From positions 6,748-70,747 of the forward strand of contig JBAYSX010000015.1 in assembly GCA_041675905.1 (NCBI GenBank): a stretch of DNA of 64,000 nucleotides, written 5' to 3'. The translations under genes were made by a program, and so were the position numbers. Shown piece by piece: positions 37,469-46,501 of the stretch; position 1 is the stretch's first letter, and each line of letters starts with the position of its first letter. Source of the DNA: Sandaracinobacteroides sp041675905 (GTDB lineage Bacteria; Pseudomonadota; Alphaproteobacteria; Sphingomonadales; Sphingomonadaceae). A model generated the notes under the pieces. That model made no database searches. It worked only from the letters and a program-made list of their open reading frames with translations, and was not told the origin of the DNA.

Positions 37469-39139
37469 ATGTTAAATATCGACGGAATTACCGTGCGGCT
37501 TGGCGGTCGCACGATTATTGACAAGGCGTCGGCGACGCTGCCGGCGCGCAGCCGTGTGGGGCTGATCGGGCGCAACGGCGCGGGCAAATCCACGCTGATG
37601 AAAGTGATGATGGGTGCGCTGGAGGCGGACGAAGGCCGGCTGGACATGCCGCGCGGCACCCGCATCGGCTATATCGCCCAGGAAGCGCCGAACGGCACAA
37701 CCACGCCCATTGAACTGGTACTGGCGGCGGATAAGGAACGCGCCGCGCTGCTGCTGGAATCGGAAACCTGCGAGGATATGGATCGTTTCGGCGAAATTCA
37801 CGAACGGCTGATGACGATCGACGCTTATTCTGCTCCGGCGCGCGCGGCACGAATACTCGTCGGCCTCGGCTTTGACGAGGAGATGCAGAACCGGCCGCTC
37901 GACAGCTATTCGGGCGGCTGGAAAATGCGCGCGGCGTTGGCTGCGCTGCTGTTTTCCGAGCCGGATTTGCTGCTGCTGGATGAGCCATCCAACCACCTCG
38001 ATCTGGAAGCGACGATGTGGCTGGAGAATTTTCTGAAAAACTACCCGGCGATGATGATCGTCATCAGTCACGAACGCGATTTGCTGAATAATGTGGTCGA
38101 TTGCATCCTGCATCTCGAAAACGGCAAGACCATTCTTTACACTGGCGGCTATGACAGTTTCGAGCGCCAGCGTGCCGAGCGATTGTCCCAGCAGGCGGCC
38201 GCGAAAGCCGCGCAAGACGCGCAGCGCGCCCGGTTGCAGGATTATATTGCCCGCAACAGCGCCCGCGCATCGACCGCGAAACAGGCGCAGTCCCGCGCAA
38301 AGGCGCTGGCGCGGATGCAGCCGATTGCCGCCGTCGTCGAAGATCCGACGCTCAGCTTCGATTTCCCCAACCCGGAAGGGTTGAAGCCGCCGCTGCTCAC
38401 CATGGACATGGCCGCGGTCGGCTATACGGAAGACAAGCCGATCCTGCGCAAGCTGAACCTGCGGCTGGACCCGGATGACCGGCTGGCGCTGCTGGGCCGC
38501 AACGGCAACGGCAAGACGACGCTTGCCCGTCTGCTCGCGGCGCAATTGCCGCCGATGGAAGGGGAAATCAACGCGCCCGGCAAGCTGAAGGTCGGCTATT
38601 TCACCCAGTATCAGGTGGAGGAACTGGACGGCGACGACACGCCGCTCGACCATATGACCCGGCAGATGCAGGGGGCAAGTCAGGGAGCCGTCCGCGCCCA
38701 GCTTGGGCGGTTCGGCTTTTCCGGCCCGCGCGCCACGCAGCAGGTGTCCAGACTTTCTGGCGGTGAGCGCGCCCGGCTGGCGCTGGCGCTGATCACCCGC
38801 GACGCGCCGCATTTGCTGATCCTCGACGAGCCGACGAACCACCTCGACGTGGATACGCGCGAGGCGCTGGTGCAGGCGCTGAACGCCTATGAGGGCGCGG
38901 TGGTGCTGGTATCGCACGACCGCCATATGCTGGAACTCGCCGCTGATCGGCTGGTGTTGGTGGATAATGGCACGGCGAAGGATTTTACCGGCAGCCTCGA
39001 CGATTATACCGACATGATTCTGGGCCGGAAACCGAAGGGCGCAGAGTTGCCCAAGGCGGCGAAAGCCGCGCCGCCCGGTGGCAAGGGCAAGACCGGCAAG
39101 GCAAAAAAGCAAAAGGGCGGGGCACGACGTTCGGCGTAG
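37469..39139 (+). CDS. ABC-F ATPase (second one in the window)
   Basis: 556 aa. Two ABC domains: Walker A GRNGAGKST (about 34-42) and GRNGNGKTTLARL (about 343-355), signatures YSGGWKMRAALA and LSGGERARLALA, and both LLLDEPSNHLD and LILDEPTNHLD Walker B boxes. A basic Lys/Pro-rich tail follows. The linker resembles YheS-type rather than Uup-type proteins. Cytosolic, probably ribosome-associated. Its stop codon lies inside the loop of a 12-bp hairpin (39119-39156). Confidence 0.92.
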   Translation: MLNIDGITVRLGGRTIIDKASATLPARSRVGLIGRNGAGKSTLMKVMMGALEADEGRLDMPRGTRIGYIAQEAPNGTTTPIELVLAADKERAALLLESETCEDMDRFGEIHERLMTIDAYSAPARAARILVGLGFDEEMQNRPLDSYSGGWKMRAALAALLFSEPDLLLLDEPSNHLDLEATMWLENFLKNYPAMMIVISHERDLLNNVVDCILHLENGKTILYTGGYDSFERQRAERLSQQAAAKAAQDAQRARLQDYIARNSARASTAKQAQSRAKALARMQPIAAVVEDPTLSFDFPNPEGLKPPLLTMDMAAVGYTEDKPILRKLNLRLDPDDRLALLGRNGNGKTTLARLLAAQLPPMEGEINAPGKLKVGYFTQYQVEELDGDDTPLDHMTRQMQGASQGAVRAQLGRFGFSGPRATQQVSRLSGGERARLALALITRDAPHLLILDEPTNHLDVDTREALVQALNAYEGAVVLVSHDRHMLELAADRLVLVDNGTAKDFTGSLDDYTDMILGRKPKGAELPKAAKAAPPGGKGKTGKAKKQKGGARRSA

Positions 39140-39156
39140 TTCGGACGTCGTGCCCC
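39119..39156. terminator. Hairpin spanning the ABC-F stop codon
   Basis: GGGGCACGACGT (39119-39130) pairs with ACGTCGTGCCCC (39145-39156). The TAG stop of the ABC-F gene is in the 14-nt loop. A weak pyrimidine tract follows on the plus strand. It separates two convergent genes and could stop both transcripts. Confidence 0.6.
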
Positions 39157-39163
39157 TTCCCGT

Positions 39164-40870
39164 TCATTTGGGCCGGGGGCCACTCGGGCGCTTTTTGAAT
39201 GGCTTCTGCGTGGACGGTCTGGCGTCGGGACGCGGACGGCGCGGCGGTACGGGTCGCGCGGATTCTCCGGGACCGTCCGCCGGTTCGATACGGACGCTTT
39301 CCTCATCGCCTTCCGCCTTCGCTGTGCGGGCGACGGCTGCGCTGAATTTTCCGGCAATTGCTCGCGGAACCTGGAAATGTGTTTCATGCGCGCCGATGCG
39401 GATCGCGCCGATCTCGTTGCGGGTAATATGACCGCGACGGCACAATAGAGGCAAAATCCAGCGCGGATCGGCGTTCTGGCGGCGACCGATGTCCATGCGG
39501 AACCAGACGATATCCTCGAAGCCGGCGCGATGGTGGTCCTGTCCACCATGGCGCGGTTCGGGCGCAGTTTCCGCCAACTCCTCCGGCTCGGGCATGGCGG
39601 CGCGATGTGCGTGAACGAGGGCCGCGGCGATGTCCTCCGGAGAACGTTCGGCGAGCAGGCGCGCTGCCAGTCTCCGGTCTTCCTCGTCGAACTCCACCGG
39701 TTGCAGCAGTGCCGCCAGCATCCGCTCCTGATCTTGCGCCCGGATGGTTTCGGGTGTCGGCACGTCGATCCAGTCCGCCTTGATTTTCGCGCCGCGCAGC
39801 ATCGCCTCCACGCGCTTGCGGCGCGGCCAGGGCACGACCAGCACCGCCGTCCCTTTCTTGCCGGCCCGGCCCGTCCGGCCCGAACGGTGTTGCAGGGTTT
39901 CCGCGTCGCGTGGGATTTCGACGTGAATCACAAGGCTTAGGGTTGGAAGGTCGATACCACGCGCAGCTACATCGGTCGCAACGCAAACCCGGGCGCGACG
40001 ATCGCGCAGCGCCTGCAACGCCTGATTGCGCTCCGACTGTGAATGTTCACCGGACAGCGCCACAACCGCGAAGCCGCGTTCCTGCAGCGTGGCGTGCAGA
40101 CGGCGGACATTGTCACGCGTGGCGCAAAACAGCATCGCCGTTTCGGCTTCGTGAAAGCGCAGCAGATTCACCACCGCCGGCTCGATTCCCGCCGGCGACA
40201 CGGCGACGGCCTGATAGCTGATATCGCCATGGCCACGCTCGTCGCCGACGGTGGAGATGCGTAAGGCGTCGCGCTGGTAGCGTTTGGCCAGAGCGACGAT
40301 AGGCCGTGGCATGGTCGCGGAAAACAGCAGGGTGCGCCGCGTTTCGGGCGTCGCGTCGAGAATCTGTTCCAGATCCTCGCGGAAGCCCATATCGAGCATC
40401 TCGTCCGCCTCATCCAGCACAACGGCTTTCAGCGCCGACAGATCGAGCACGCCGCGTTCCAGATGATCCCGCAGGCGGCCCGGGGTGCCGACGACAATAT
40501 GCGCGCCCGAACGCAATGCGCGTCGCTCTTTCGACGCGTCCATGCCGCCAACGCAGGTGACGATGCGGGCCCGCGCCCGGCCATAGAGCCAGGTGAGCTC
40601 GCGGCTGACCTGCAGGGCGAGTTCGCGGGTGGGCGCAATCACCAGCGCCTGCGGCGCGTGCGCCTCGGCGACAGTATCGCCGTCGAGAAGGTCGGATGCG
40701 AAGGCAAGACCGAATGCGACGGTCTTGCCCGAGCCGGTCTGGGCGGAGACGATCAGATCGCGTCCATGCGCCTCGGCTTGCAGGACGGCGGCCTGAACGG
40801 GCGTAGGCTCGGCGTAACCACGTTCGGCAAGCGCTTCACCGAGAATCGGTGGAAGTTCGGAAAAGGTCAT
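39164..40870 (-). CDS. DEAD-box RNA helicase with DbpA-like RNA-binding domain
   Basis: 568 aa from ATG 40870; GTG at 40879 is an alternative. ATP-dependent RNA remodelling. Q motif PTPVQAAVLQ, Walker A SAQTGSGKTVAF, PTRELALQV, the box VLDEADEMLDMGF, SAT, then RSGRTGRAGKKGTAVLVVPW. After the helicase core, WFRMDIGRRQNADPRWILPLLCRRGHITRNEIGAIRI (about 450-490) matches the DbpA C-terminal RNA-binding domain. The tail is Arg/Pro rich. A cold or ribosome-assembly role is likely from the family. Confidence 0.92.
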   Translation of the reverse strand: MTFSELPPILGEALAERGYAEPTPVQAAVLQAEAHGRDLIVSAQTGSGKTVAFGLAFASDLLDGDTVAEAHAPQALVIAPTRELALQVSRELTWLYGRARARIVTCVGGMDASKERRALRSGAHIVVGTPGRLRDHLERGVLDLSALKAVVLDEADEMLDMGFREDLEQILDATPETRRTLLFSATMPRPIVALAKRYQRDALRISTVGDERGHGDISYQAVAVSPAGIEPAVVNLLRFHEAETAMLFCATRDNVRRLHATLQERGFAVVALSGEHSQSERNQALQALRDRRARVCVATDVAARGIDLPTLSLVIHVEIPRDAETLQHRSGRTGRAGKKGTAVLVVPWPRRKRVEAMLRGAKIKADWIDVPTPETIRAQDQERMLAALLQPVEFDEEDRRLAARLLAERSPEDIAAALVHAHRAAMPEPEELAETAPEPRHGGQDHHRAGFEDIVWFRMDIGRRQNADPRWILPLLCRRGHITRNEIGAIRIGAHETHFQVPRAIAGKFSAAVARTAKAEGDEESVRIEPADGPGESARPVPPRRPRPDARPSTQKPFKKRPSGPRPK

Positions 40871-41137
40871 ATAACTCACAGGTCAACGATGGCAGCAGTG
40901 CGGACATCGCAAGGGATTGTCGGAAAAGCAGCGGGCATCCGCCAGCCGGTAACGGCCGAAGGCTTTGTCATCCCCATACAGAAAGAATAGCGGTTTGGCT
41001 TGCGTTTTTTGAGCAGGGACAAAATTCCATACCACGCGCAATGCCTTGATTGCCGTTTCGGTGCCGGAATGATTACACTATTATGACAATGCGGGTGCGG
41101 GCCATCGGGTCCGTCCGCTTGCAGGACGTATACGCCG

Positions 41138-42382
41138 ATGGTTGAACTGCTGAGTCGTCTCGCCGTGGCGCTGGCCATTGGTCTTCTCGTCGGGCTGGAA
41201 CGCGGCTGGAAATCGCGGGACGAGCAGGAAGGCCGGCGGGCAGCCGGCTTCCGGACTTTCGCACTGACGGGATTGCTGGGCGGGGTATCCGGGATAGTTG
41301 CCGATGCGACTCACCCGATGGTGCTGGGCTTCCTGTCCCTTGGGTATATCGGCGCGTTCGCGTCGTTTCACTATCTGGAAGCCCGGGAAACCGGCGATTT
41401 GAGCGTAACGTCCGTCGTGGCCGGTATGCTGACCTTTGCGCTCGGCGCTTATGCGGCGCTGGGCGAATTACAGGTCGCCATTGCCGCAGCCGTCTCTATG
41501 GTATTGCTGCTGGCGCTACGCCAACCGTTGCACGAGTGGGTGGAAAAACTGCGCGAGGAAGAAATCCGCGCGGTTCTGACGTTGCTGGCGATGTCTTTCC
41601 TCCTGTTGCCGGTGTTGCCAAATCGCACGATCGATCCGTGGGGATCGATCAACCCGTATGAAATCTGGCTGCTCGCCATCATGATCGCCGCCATTTCTTT
41701 CGGCGGCTATGTGGCGATGCGCGTCTTTGGCGAGCGCCTCGGTGTGATGATGGCCGCGCTCGTGGGCGGTCTTGCATCTTCCACCGCCACGACATTGACG
41801 CTGGCGCGGCTCGGGGAGCGTGAACCGGCGTCGGATCGGCTGCTTTCGGGCGGAATCCTGATGGCCGGTGTCGTAATGGTCGTACGGGTGGGCGTGGTGG
41901 CCTTTCTGCTCAATCGCGCCTTAATACCATCGTTGGTGCTGCCACTCGCCAGCGTGGCCGCAGTGTTGCTGGCCGCCGCTGCGCTGCTGATCGGACGCAG
42001 GAGTGGCAGCACGCATCCCGAGATTGAAATGGCCAACCCGTTGCAACTGGGCACGGCGTTGAAGCTGGCGGCGGTGATTGCCGTCGTGATGCTCGCGTCG
42101 GCGGTCGCCCGCCATTATCTCGGCAGCACGGCGGTGCTGGGCGTGGCGGCGCTATCCGGTATCACCGACGTCGATGCCGTAACCATTTCCATGGCGCGCC
42201 TGGCCGGAAATCAACTGGATATGCCGACCGCAACGCTCGCCATTGCGCTGGCGGTCGGTGTGAACAGCATGGCGAAGGCAGCGATGGCAGGCTGGATCGG
42301 CGGGTGGCGGATGGGCGGCTATGTCGGGCTGGCGTCGGTTCTCGCACTGGCGGCTGGCGGCGCGGTCATGGCTTTTCATTAG
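41138..42382 (+). CDS. MgtC/SapB N-domain and DUF4010 membrane protein
   Basis: 414 aa with about 12 hydrophobic helices. LSRLAVALAIGLLVGLERGWKSRDEQEGRRAAGFRTFAL at the N-terminus is the MgtC/SapB pattern, and the rest (about 150-414, GGLASSTATTLTLARLG, LSGITDVDAVTISMARL) is DUF4010. Members are predicted transporters or Mg-related proteins; the substrate is unknown. Divergent from the helicase; the 258-nt gap holds no gene I can support. Confidence 0.85.
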   Translation: MVELLSRLAVALAIGLLVGLERGWKSRDEQEGRRAAGFRTFALTGLLGGVSGIVADATHPMVLGFLSLGYIGAFASFHYLEARETGDLSVTSVVAGMLTFALGAYAALGELQVAIAAAVSMVLLLALRQPLHEWVEKLREEEIRAVLTLLAMSFLLLPVLPNRTIDPWGSINPYEIWLLAIMIAAISFGGYVAMRVFGERLGVMMAALVGGLASSTATTLTLARLGEREPASDRLLSGGILMAGVVMVVRVGVVAFLLNRALIPSLVLPLASVAAVLLAAAALLIGRRSGSTHPEIEMANPLQLGTALKLAAVIAVVMLASAVARHYLGSTAVLGVAALSGITDVDAVTISMARLAGNQLDMPTATLAIALAVGVNSMAKAAMAGWIGGWRMGGYVGLASVLALAAGGAVMAFH

Positions 42383-42441
42383 GCTGTCATGCAAAGCTGG
42401 TGAACTGTCGAGTTAAGAGACTGCAACGGAGTAACCTGCTT

Positions 42442-43848
42442 ATGCCGCGCCAGGAAATGATGGAAAATCGCATCTGGGACGAACTCGCTATCGGCGACAC
42501 GGCCAGCAGCACCCGCACATTGAACAAGGATGATATTCGATTGTTCGCGCTGGTGTCGGGCGATGTGAATCCGGTGCATTTCGATAGCGGCAAGGCCGGA
42601 TTTGACCCGTCGGAGCGGGTAATTGCGCATGGCATGTGGGGTGGGGGGCTTATTTCGGCGGTACTGGGCAATGAACTGCCGGGGCCGGGATCGGTTTACG
42701 TCAATCAGTCGCTGCATTTTGTGCGCCCGGTTGGCATTGGCGACACGATCACAACCACCGTGAGGCTAAAGGAAAAGCATGACCCGCAACTGGCTGTTTT
42801 CGATTGTCGTTGTGTCAATCAGCACGGGGATGATGTCATCATCGGGGAGGCGACGGTGAAAGCGCCGACCGTGCGTATTTGCATCCCGCGCGCCAGGTTG
42901 CCGGATGTGCGAATCGCCGATCATGATAATTATCACCGCCTGATCGACCGGGCCTCGACGGGGGAGCCGGAGCCGACAGCTGTCGCCCATCCATGCAGCG
43001 CGTCCGCCATCACGGCGGCCGTCGATGCGGCGGCGGCGGGCCTGATCCGACCGATCCTCGTTGGCCCCGAAGCGAAAATCCGCGCCGCCGCAGAAGCCGC
43101 GGGTCAGGATATTTCCGCATTCCGGATTGTGCCCGCACCACACAGCCATGCGGCGGCGCAGGCGGCGGTGGCGCTTGTCCGTTCCGGGGAGGCGCGGCTG
43201 CTGATGAAAGGCTCGTTGCACACCGATGAATTTCTGGCGGCGATCATTGCATCCAAAACCGGCCTGCGTACCGAACGGCGTATCAGCCATGTGTATCTGA
43301 TGGATGTGCCCGATCATGCACGGCCCCTGCTGATTACCGATGCGGCAATTAATGTGGAACCGGATCTGATGGTGAAGGCGGATATCATCCGCAACGCGAT
43401 CGACCTCGCGCATGTCATGGGGATTGGGGAGCCGAAAGTGGCGATCCTGGCGGCGGTAGAAAATATCAACCCGGAAATGCCCTCGACGCTGGATGCGGCG
43501 GCGCTATGCAAAATGGCCGATCGGGGTCAGATCAGCGGGGGTTTGCTCGATGGGCCCCTGGCGTTCGACAATGCCATCAGCGAGGAGGCAGCCCGGGAAA
43601 AAGGCATTGTATCGGCGGTGGCTGGCAAAGCGGAAATCCTGGTCGTGCCCAATCTGGAAGCCGGTAACATGCTCGCCAAGCAGCTTACATTCCTGGGTGG
43701 AGCGGACGCCGCGGGCATTGTGCTGGGCGCGCGGGTGCCGGTGATCCTGACGAGCCGCGCCGACAGCTTGCGGACGCGGCTGGCATCGTGCGCGGTGGCC
43801 GTGCTGCTGGCGCGCGCTGCAACGATGGCCGCACCCGGTATTGCGTAA
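42442..43848 (+). CDS. Bifunctional MaoC (enoyl-CoA hydratase)-phosphate acetyl/butyryltransferase
   Basis: 468 aa. The first 150 residues are a hot-dog MaoC-like hydratase (LVSGDVNPVHFDSGKAGFDPSERVIAHGMWGGGLISAVLG, with the D-x-x-x-x-H pattern). From about residue 170 it is a phosphotransacetylase domain: ASAITAAVDAAAAGLIRPILVGP, RSGEARLLMKGSLHTDEFLAA, and GADAAGIVLGARVPVILTSRAD. Such fusions link beta-oxidation or polyhydroxyalkanoate CoA thioesters to acyl-phosphates. ATG 42442 follows CGGAG by 10 nt. The usual partner acetate kinase is not adjacent; a phasin is. Confidence 0.88.
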   Translation: MPRQEMMENRIWDELAIGDTASSTRTLNKDDIRLFALVSGDVNPVHFDSGKAGFDPSERVIAHGMWGGGLISAVLGNELPGPGSVYVNQSLHFVRPVGIGDTITTTVRLKEKHDPQLAVFDCRCVNQHGDDVIIGEATVKAPTVRICIPRARLPDVRIADHDNYHRLIDRASTGEPEPTAVAHPCSASAITAAVDAAAAGLIRPILVGPEAKIRAAAEAAGQDISAFRIVPAPHSHAAAQAAVALVRSGEARLLMKGSLHTDEFLAAIIASKTGLRTERRISHVYLMDVPDHARPLLITDAAINVEPDLMVKADIIRNAIDLAHVMGIGEPKVAILAAVENINPEMPSTLDAAALCKMADRGQISGGLLDGPLAFDNAISEEAAREKGIVSAVAGKAEILVVPNLEAGNMLAKQLTFLGGADAAGIVLGARVPVILTSRADSLRTRLASCAVAVLLARAATMAAPGIA

Positions 43849-43855
43849 GGACGTG

Positions 43856-43893
43856 AAAACGGGCCGACCTCTTTATGAAGATCGGCCCGTTTT
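43856..43893. terminator. Bidirectional intrinsic terminator
   Basis: AAAACGGGCCGA (43856-43867) and TCGGCCCGTTTT (43882-43893) give a 12-bp stem with A/T runs at the foot on both strands. It ends the MaoC-Pta gene and the convergent phasin gene. Confidence 0.92.
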
Positions 43894-43908
43894 CCGGGAC
43901 CTTGGCTG

Positions 43909-44469
43909 TTACGCCTTCGGCTTGACGGTGTCCGCTGGCTTCGCCGTCGCCTTGTCCGATGCGGTGGATGCGGTGGATGCGGCCGTGGCCGGAGCAGGAT
44001 TGGAAGCCGCAGCCGCAGCCTGGGTTGAGGTCGGGTTCGCCGCCGGAGTTGCCGCCGGAGTCGGGCTTGCCGACGGCGTGGCGGCGCTTTGGTTTATCGG
44101 CTGAAACCAGGGTTGCAGCAGGCTCTGGAAGGCGTCGACGCTGCCTTTCTGGCTGCGGGTCAGACCCTCGGGCAGGGAAGTGGACCAATTGCTCGCCCAC
44201 GCCTGCTGCCATTCAGCAAACGCCGCCCGCGTCTTTTCCATTGCTGCTTCCTGACTTTTCGCCAACGCGTTGAACAGGGTGCTGGTGTCGACGCTGCTGC
44301 CAGCAGCTCCTGACTTTTCGCCTGCTGCCTGACCTGTGAGGCCCGCGGCTGCATTGGTGCCAAGTTTCAGATAGTCTTCGCCGCTCTGGCGAACGATTTC
44401 GGCAAGCTTCAGGGCCAGTTGGCCATTGGCTTTGGTGAGATTCACAAACTGATTCATCGGAGACGACAT
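43909..44469 (-). CDS. Phasin family protein
   Basis: 186 aa. Phasins coat polyhydroxyalkanoate granules. The N-terminal helical part (about 1-110) shows KANGQLALKLAEIVRQSGEDYLKLGTNAAAG and AEWQQAWASNWSTSLPEG. The C-terminal 60 residues are an Ala/Pro/Thr-rich disordered tail. AAGGA is 7 nt before the ATG. Immediately upstream on the same strand is the unknown gene at 44512. The polymer synthase is not in the window. Confidence 0.85.
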   Translation of the reverse strand: MSSPMNQFVNLTKANGQLALKLAEIVRQSGEDYLKLGTNAAAGLTGQAAGEKSGAAGSSVDTSTLFNALAKSQEAAMEKTRAAFAEWQQAWASNWSTSLPEGLTRSQKGSVDAFQSLLQPWFQPINQSAATPSASPTPAATPAANPTSTQAAAAASNPAPATAASTASTASDKATAKPADTVKPKA

Positions 44470-44511
44470 GAACTGATCCTTTTTATCGAGAGTAACCGGG
44501 ATGGAGAATTT

Positions 44512-44925
44512 CTAGCCAGCCAGCCGGAGATGGCCGGGGGGCGTCGTAATTGCCCGGGGCGGCAAGGTTTCCCGCTGGAACGCGGGTCTTGTTTCTGCCA
44601 CGTTCCGCAACATCATGCGCGTCGAGCACAAGGCAATGTGCAGGGAACGTAAAAGGTTGGGGTCGGTGTCGGCATGTGTTTCCGGTGCACTCTGCCCGGT
44701 CAGCAGCTCCAGAAGATGGTATTCGTCGGACGTGACCTGGGTATCGGTCATGTTGCCGGCGTCGAAAGCTCGCCGCGAACAGGTTTCATACAAGCCCAGC
44801 ACACTGTCGAATACGGGGGCCAGCATGTCACCCCCCTTGTCTGCCAGAAAATGGTACAAGGCGGGCTGGGGTGACCGCTGCTCGTTTTGGGCAGCGCGCC
44901 AGACGCGCGCAGCGCCCACGACCAT
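44512..44925 (-). CDS. Small protein of unknown function upstream of phasin
   Basis: About 137 aa from the ATG at 44925; the frame is open to 45129 but the upstream portion lies in a 34 %-GC stretch and reads as low-complexity. I do not recognise the family. VVGAARVWRAAQNEQRSPQPAL, LAPVFDSVLGLYETC and the Cys-rich LHIALCSTRMMLRNV suggest a compact helical protein. It ends 42 nt before the phasin start on the same strand and is likely co-transcribed, which hints at a granule-related role (inference). Confidence 0.55.
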   Translation of the reverse strand: MVVGAARVWRAAQNEQRSPQPALYHFLADKGGDMLAPVFDSVLGLYETCSRRAFDAGNMTDTQVTSDEYHLLELLTGQSAPETHADTDPNLLRSLHIALCSTRMMLRNVAETRPAFQRETLPPRAITTPPGHLRLAG

Positions 44926-45280
44926 GGATCCGGCTACAGACAACGCCACCGCACCCCGGGTGGATACACATATCACAAAATCGACCTTTCGGTTGCTACG
45001 CCCACTATTATTATTTTCGGGTATTTCCGGTTTATATAGTTTGAATGTGTCATGTCGAAGACAGTGTCGCAACACAATTATAAATAAATGATTTGAGTAA
45101 TACATGGCTGTGAACCGTAAGAAATCCACGACAGAACCATTTTCGGTGCCCGCAACCGTTATTCAACTGTGTGATGGTCAGAAGGATACTATGAGATGCT
45201 TGATATTTTTGTAACAATATCGACCAACGCAAACAAATTCGCACAAACAGGCGTGACGATAGGGAATGATACTCTGTGGC
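44926..45280. other. AT-rich gap between the phasin operon and the membrane-protein gene
   Basis: 355 nt with no gene I can support. 45001-45240 averages about 37 % GC against about 61 % around it. It contains the likely promoter of the phasin operon (45031-45059) and a small inverted repeat GATATT...AATATC (45202-45221). Such dips are seen at promoters and at the edges of acquired DNA. Confidence 0.6.
45031..45059 (-). promoter_or_regulatory. Possible promoter of the unknown-phasin operon
   Basis: On the minus strand TTCGAC (45054-45059) and TATAAA (45031-45036) are 17 nt apart, about 105 nt upstream of the unknown gene. The -10 box is good, the -35 box weak. Read by eye. Confidence 0.3.
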
Positions 45281-46501
45281 TCAGGCGAGAGCGCCAATAA
45301 TGCAGCGGACGGATTGAGGCGCGGTCAGATGCGCGAACGCAATCGTCGTAAGGATCGCTCCCAGCAGCCCGATAACCGCCACCACGACCAGAGCCAGCCG
45401 GTGCCAGAAAATCCGCCGATCGAGATCCCGAAAAATATCGGCAAATTGCGCGCTGACGCGCGCATAATCCGTCGCAAGTTTGTGACGCTGGCGATCGATC
45501 TGACGTGCCAGCGCCGACAGTGTGGTCCATTGGTTCACGACGGAGAAAGACAGCAACGCAACGAATATCCAGCCGCCAAACAATACCGCCAGATTCGTCC
45601 AGAACGGGAGATCGCACCCTTCCACCGGCTGCAGTTGTGAAGTTACGATAATGGTGGCCACCGGGATGCCCAGCAATTGGCCCTGAATATCCGCGAGCGT
45701 GTTATGAATCCGCTTCATATAATCGATATGCGCATTCTCCAGTTCGCCGCGAATTTTTGCGTATGAAAAACTTGATGCAAAGAGATTATAGCCCTGCGTG
45801 ACACCGCGTACGACCGTATCGAGATGATGCAGCAGATACGGGAAACGCTGTGATTCCGGTACTGCGCCGGTCATGTCGATCAGGGTTGTGGCCAGAATGG
45901 CCAGTTTCTGCCCGGCGTGCAGCGGGTCTTCAAATAATTCTGTCAGCAGCGCGGCGGTGTTCGCCAGTGAATCCGTCAAATCCGAAGTGCGGAACTGCAG
46001 CGGGATAACGATTTTGCCCTGATCAACGAAAACCAGTTCACGTTCGGTACGATCGACCCAGGTTGCGGAACGTGCAAATAGCGCAACAACCTGAAGCAAT
46101 GCACGATACCGAAGAAAAACGGGGGAAGGCTCGGGATCGACGCTCGATGCGTCATCTTCCAGGATGTAATAATGCGCCGGTTCCTCGAATTGCGTACCGG
46201 GCAATTCCCATAATTCATCCCAATTTCGCGCCAGAGCCCCAAACGCAAGACGCGGGGGGCCGAAGTGGATACGCAATTTCCTCCCTGGCCCGATGGCGTC
46301 TGCTTCATCGAGAAGGGCAATATTGGTTTCTTCCAACAAGCGCGTATCTTGTTCGAGCGTGCGTAAAACCGCTTCGATACGCGGTGACGCCACCGTTAAT
46401 ATGCCTTCCCGGCCAGACGCTTCGAACTGCGTATTTCGATATATTTCAACCAGATCGGCGAAGCTGACCCTGGAACTATCCATTATCGGCGACTTCAGCA
46501 T
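45281..46501 (-). CDS. Membrane-anchored protein of unknown family, partner of the NA37 gene
   Basis: 406 aa from ATG 46501 (ATG 46483 is an alternative). I do not recognise the N-terminal domain. Residues 1-270 are soluble, without signal peptide, with acidic stretches; the C-terminus has a short hydrophobic segment (about 275-290), a clear helix 302-322 (TNLAVLFGGWIFVALLSFSVV), a charged 45-residue coil and a last helix 369-391 (ALVVVAVIGLLGAILTTIAFA). This predicts a large cytoplasmic domain fixed to the inner membrane. Its start overlaps the NA37 gene by 26 nt (8 nt for the alternative), so they are coupled and probably work together. No catalytic motif is obvious. Confidence 0.75.
   Translation of the reverse strand: MLKSPIMDSSRVSFADLVEIYRNTQFEASGREGILTVASPRIEAVLRTLEQDTRLLEETNIALLDEADAIGPGRKLRIHFGPPRLAFGALARNWDELWELPGTQFEEPAHYYILEDDASSVDPEPSPVFLRYRALLQVVALFARSATWVDRTERELVFVDQGKIVIPLQFRTSDLTDSLANTAALLTELFEDPLHAGQKLAILATTLIDMTGAVPESQRFPYLLHHLDTVVRGVTQGYNLFASSFSYAKIRGELENAHIDYMKRIHNTLADIQGQLLGIPVATIIVTSQLQPVEGCDLPFWTNLAVLFGGWIFVALLSFSVVNQWTTLSALARQIDRQRHKLATDYARVSAQFADIFRDLDRRIFWHRLALVVVAVIGLLGAILTTIAFAHLTAPQSVRCIIGALA

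Noticed and set aside
37472..39112. 546-codon open frame antisense to the ABC-F gene
   Set aside because: Shadow of the two ABC domains; no recognisable motif or start context.
40880..41137. Possible small gene between the helicase and the MgtC-like gene
   Set aside because: The overlapping frames on both strands have no plausible start or motif; a TATTAT box at 41079-41084 lacks a good -35 partner.
44926..45129. N-terminal extension of the unknown gene upstream of phasin
   Set aside because: The extension runs through 34 % GC sequence and reads as Asn/His/Tyr-rich; the ATG at 44925 gives a compact protein.
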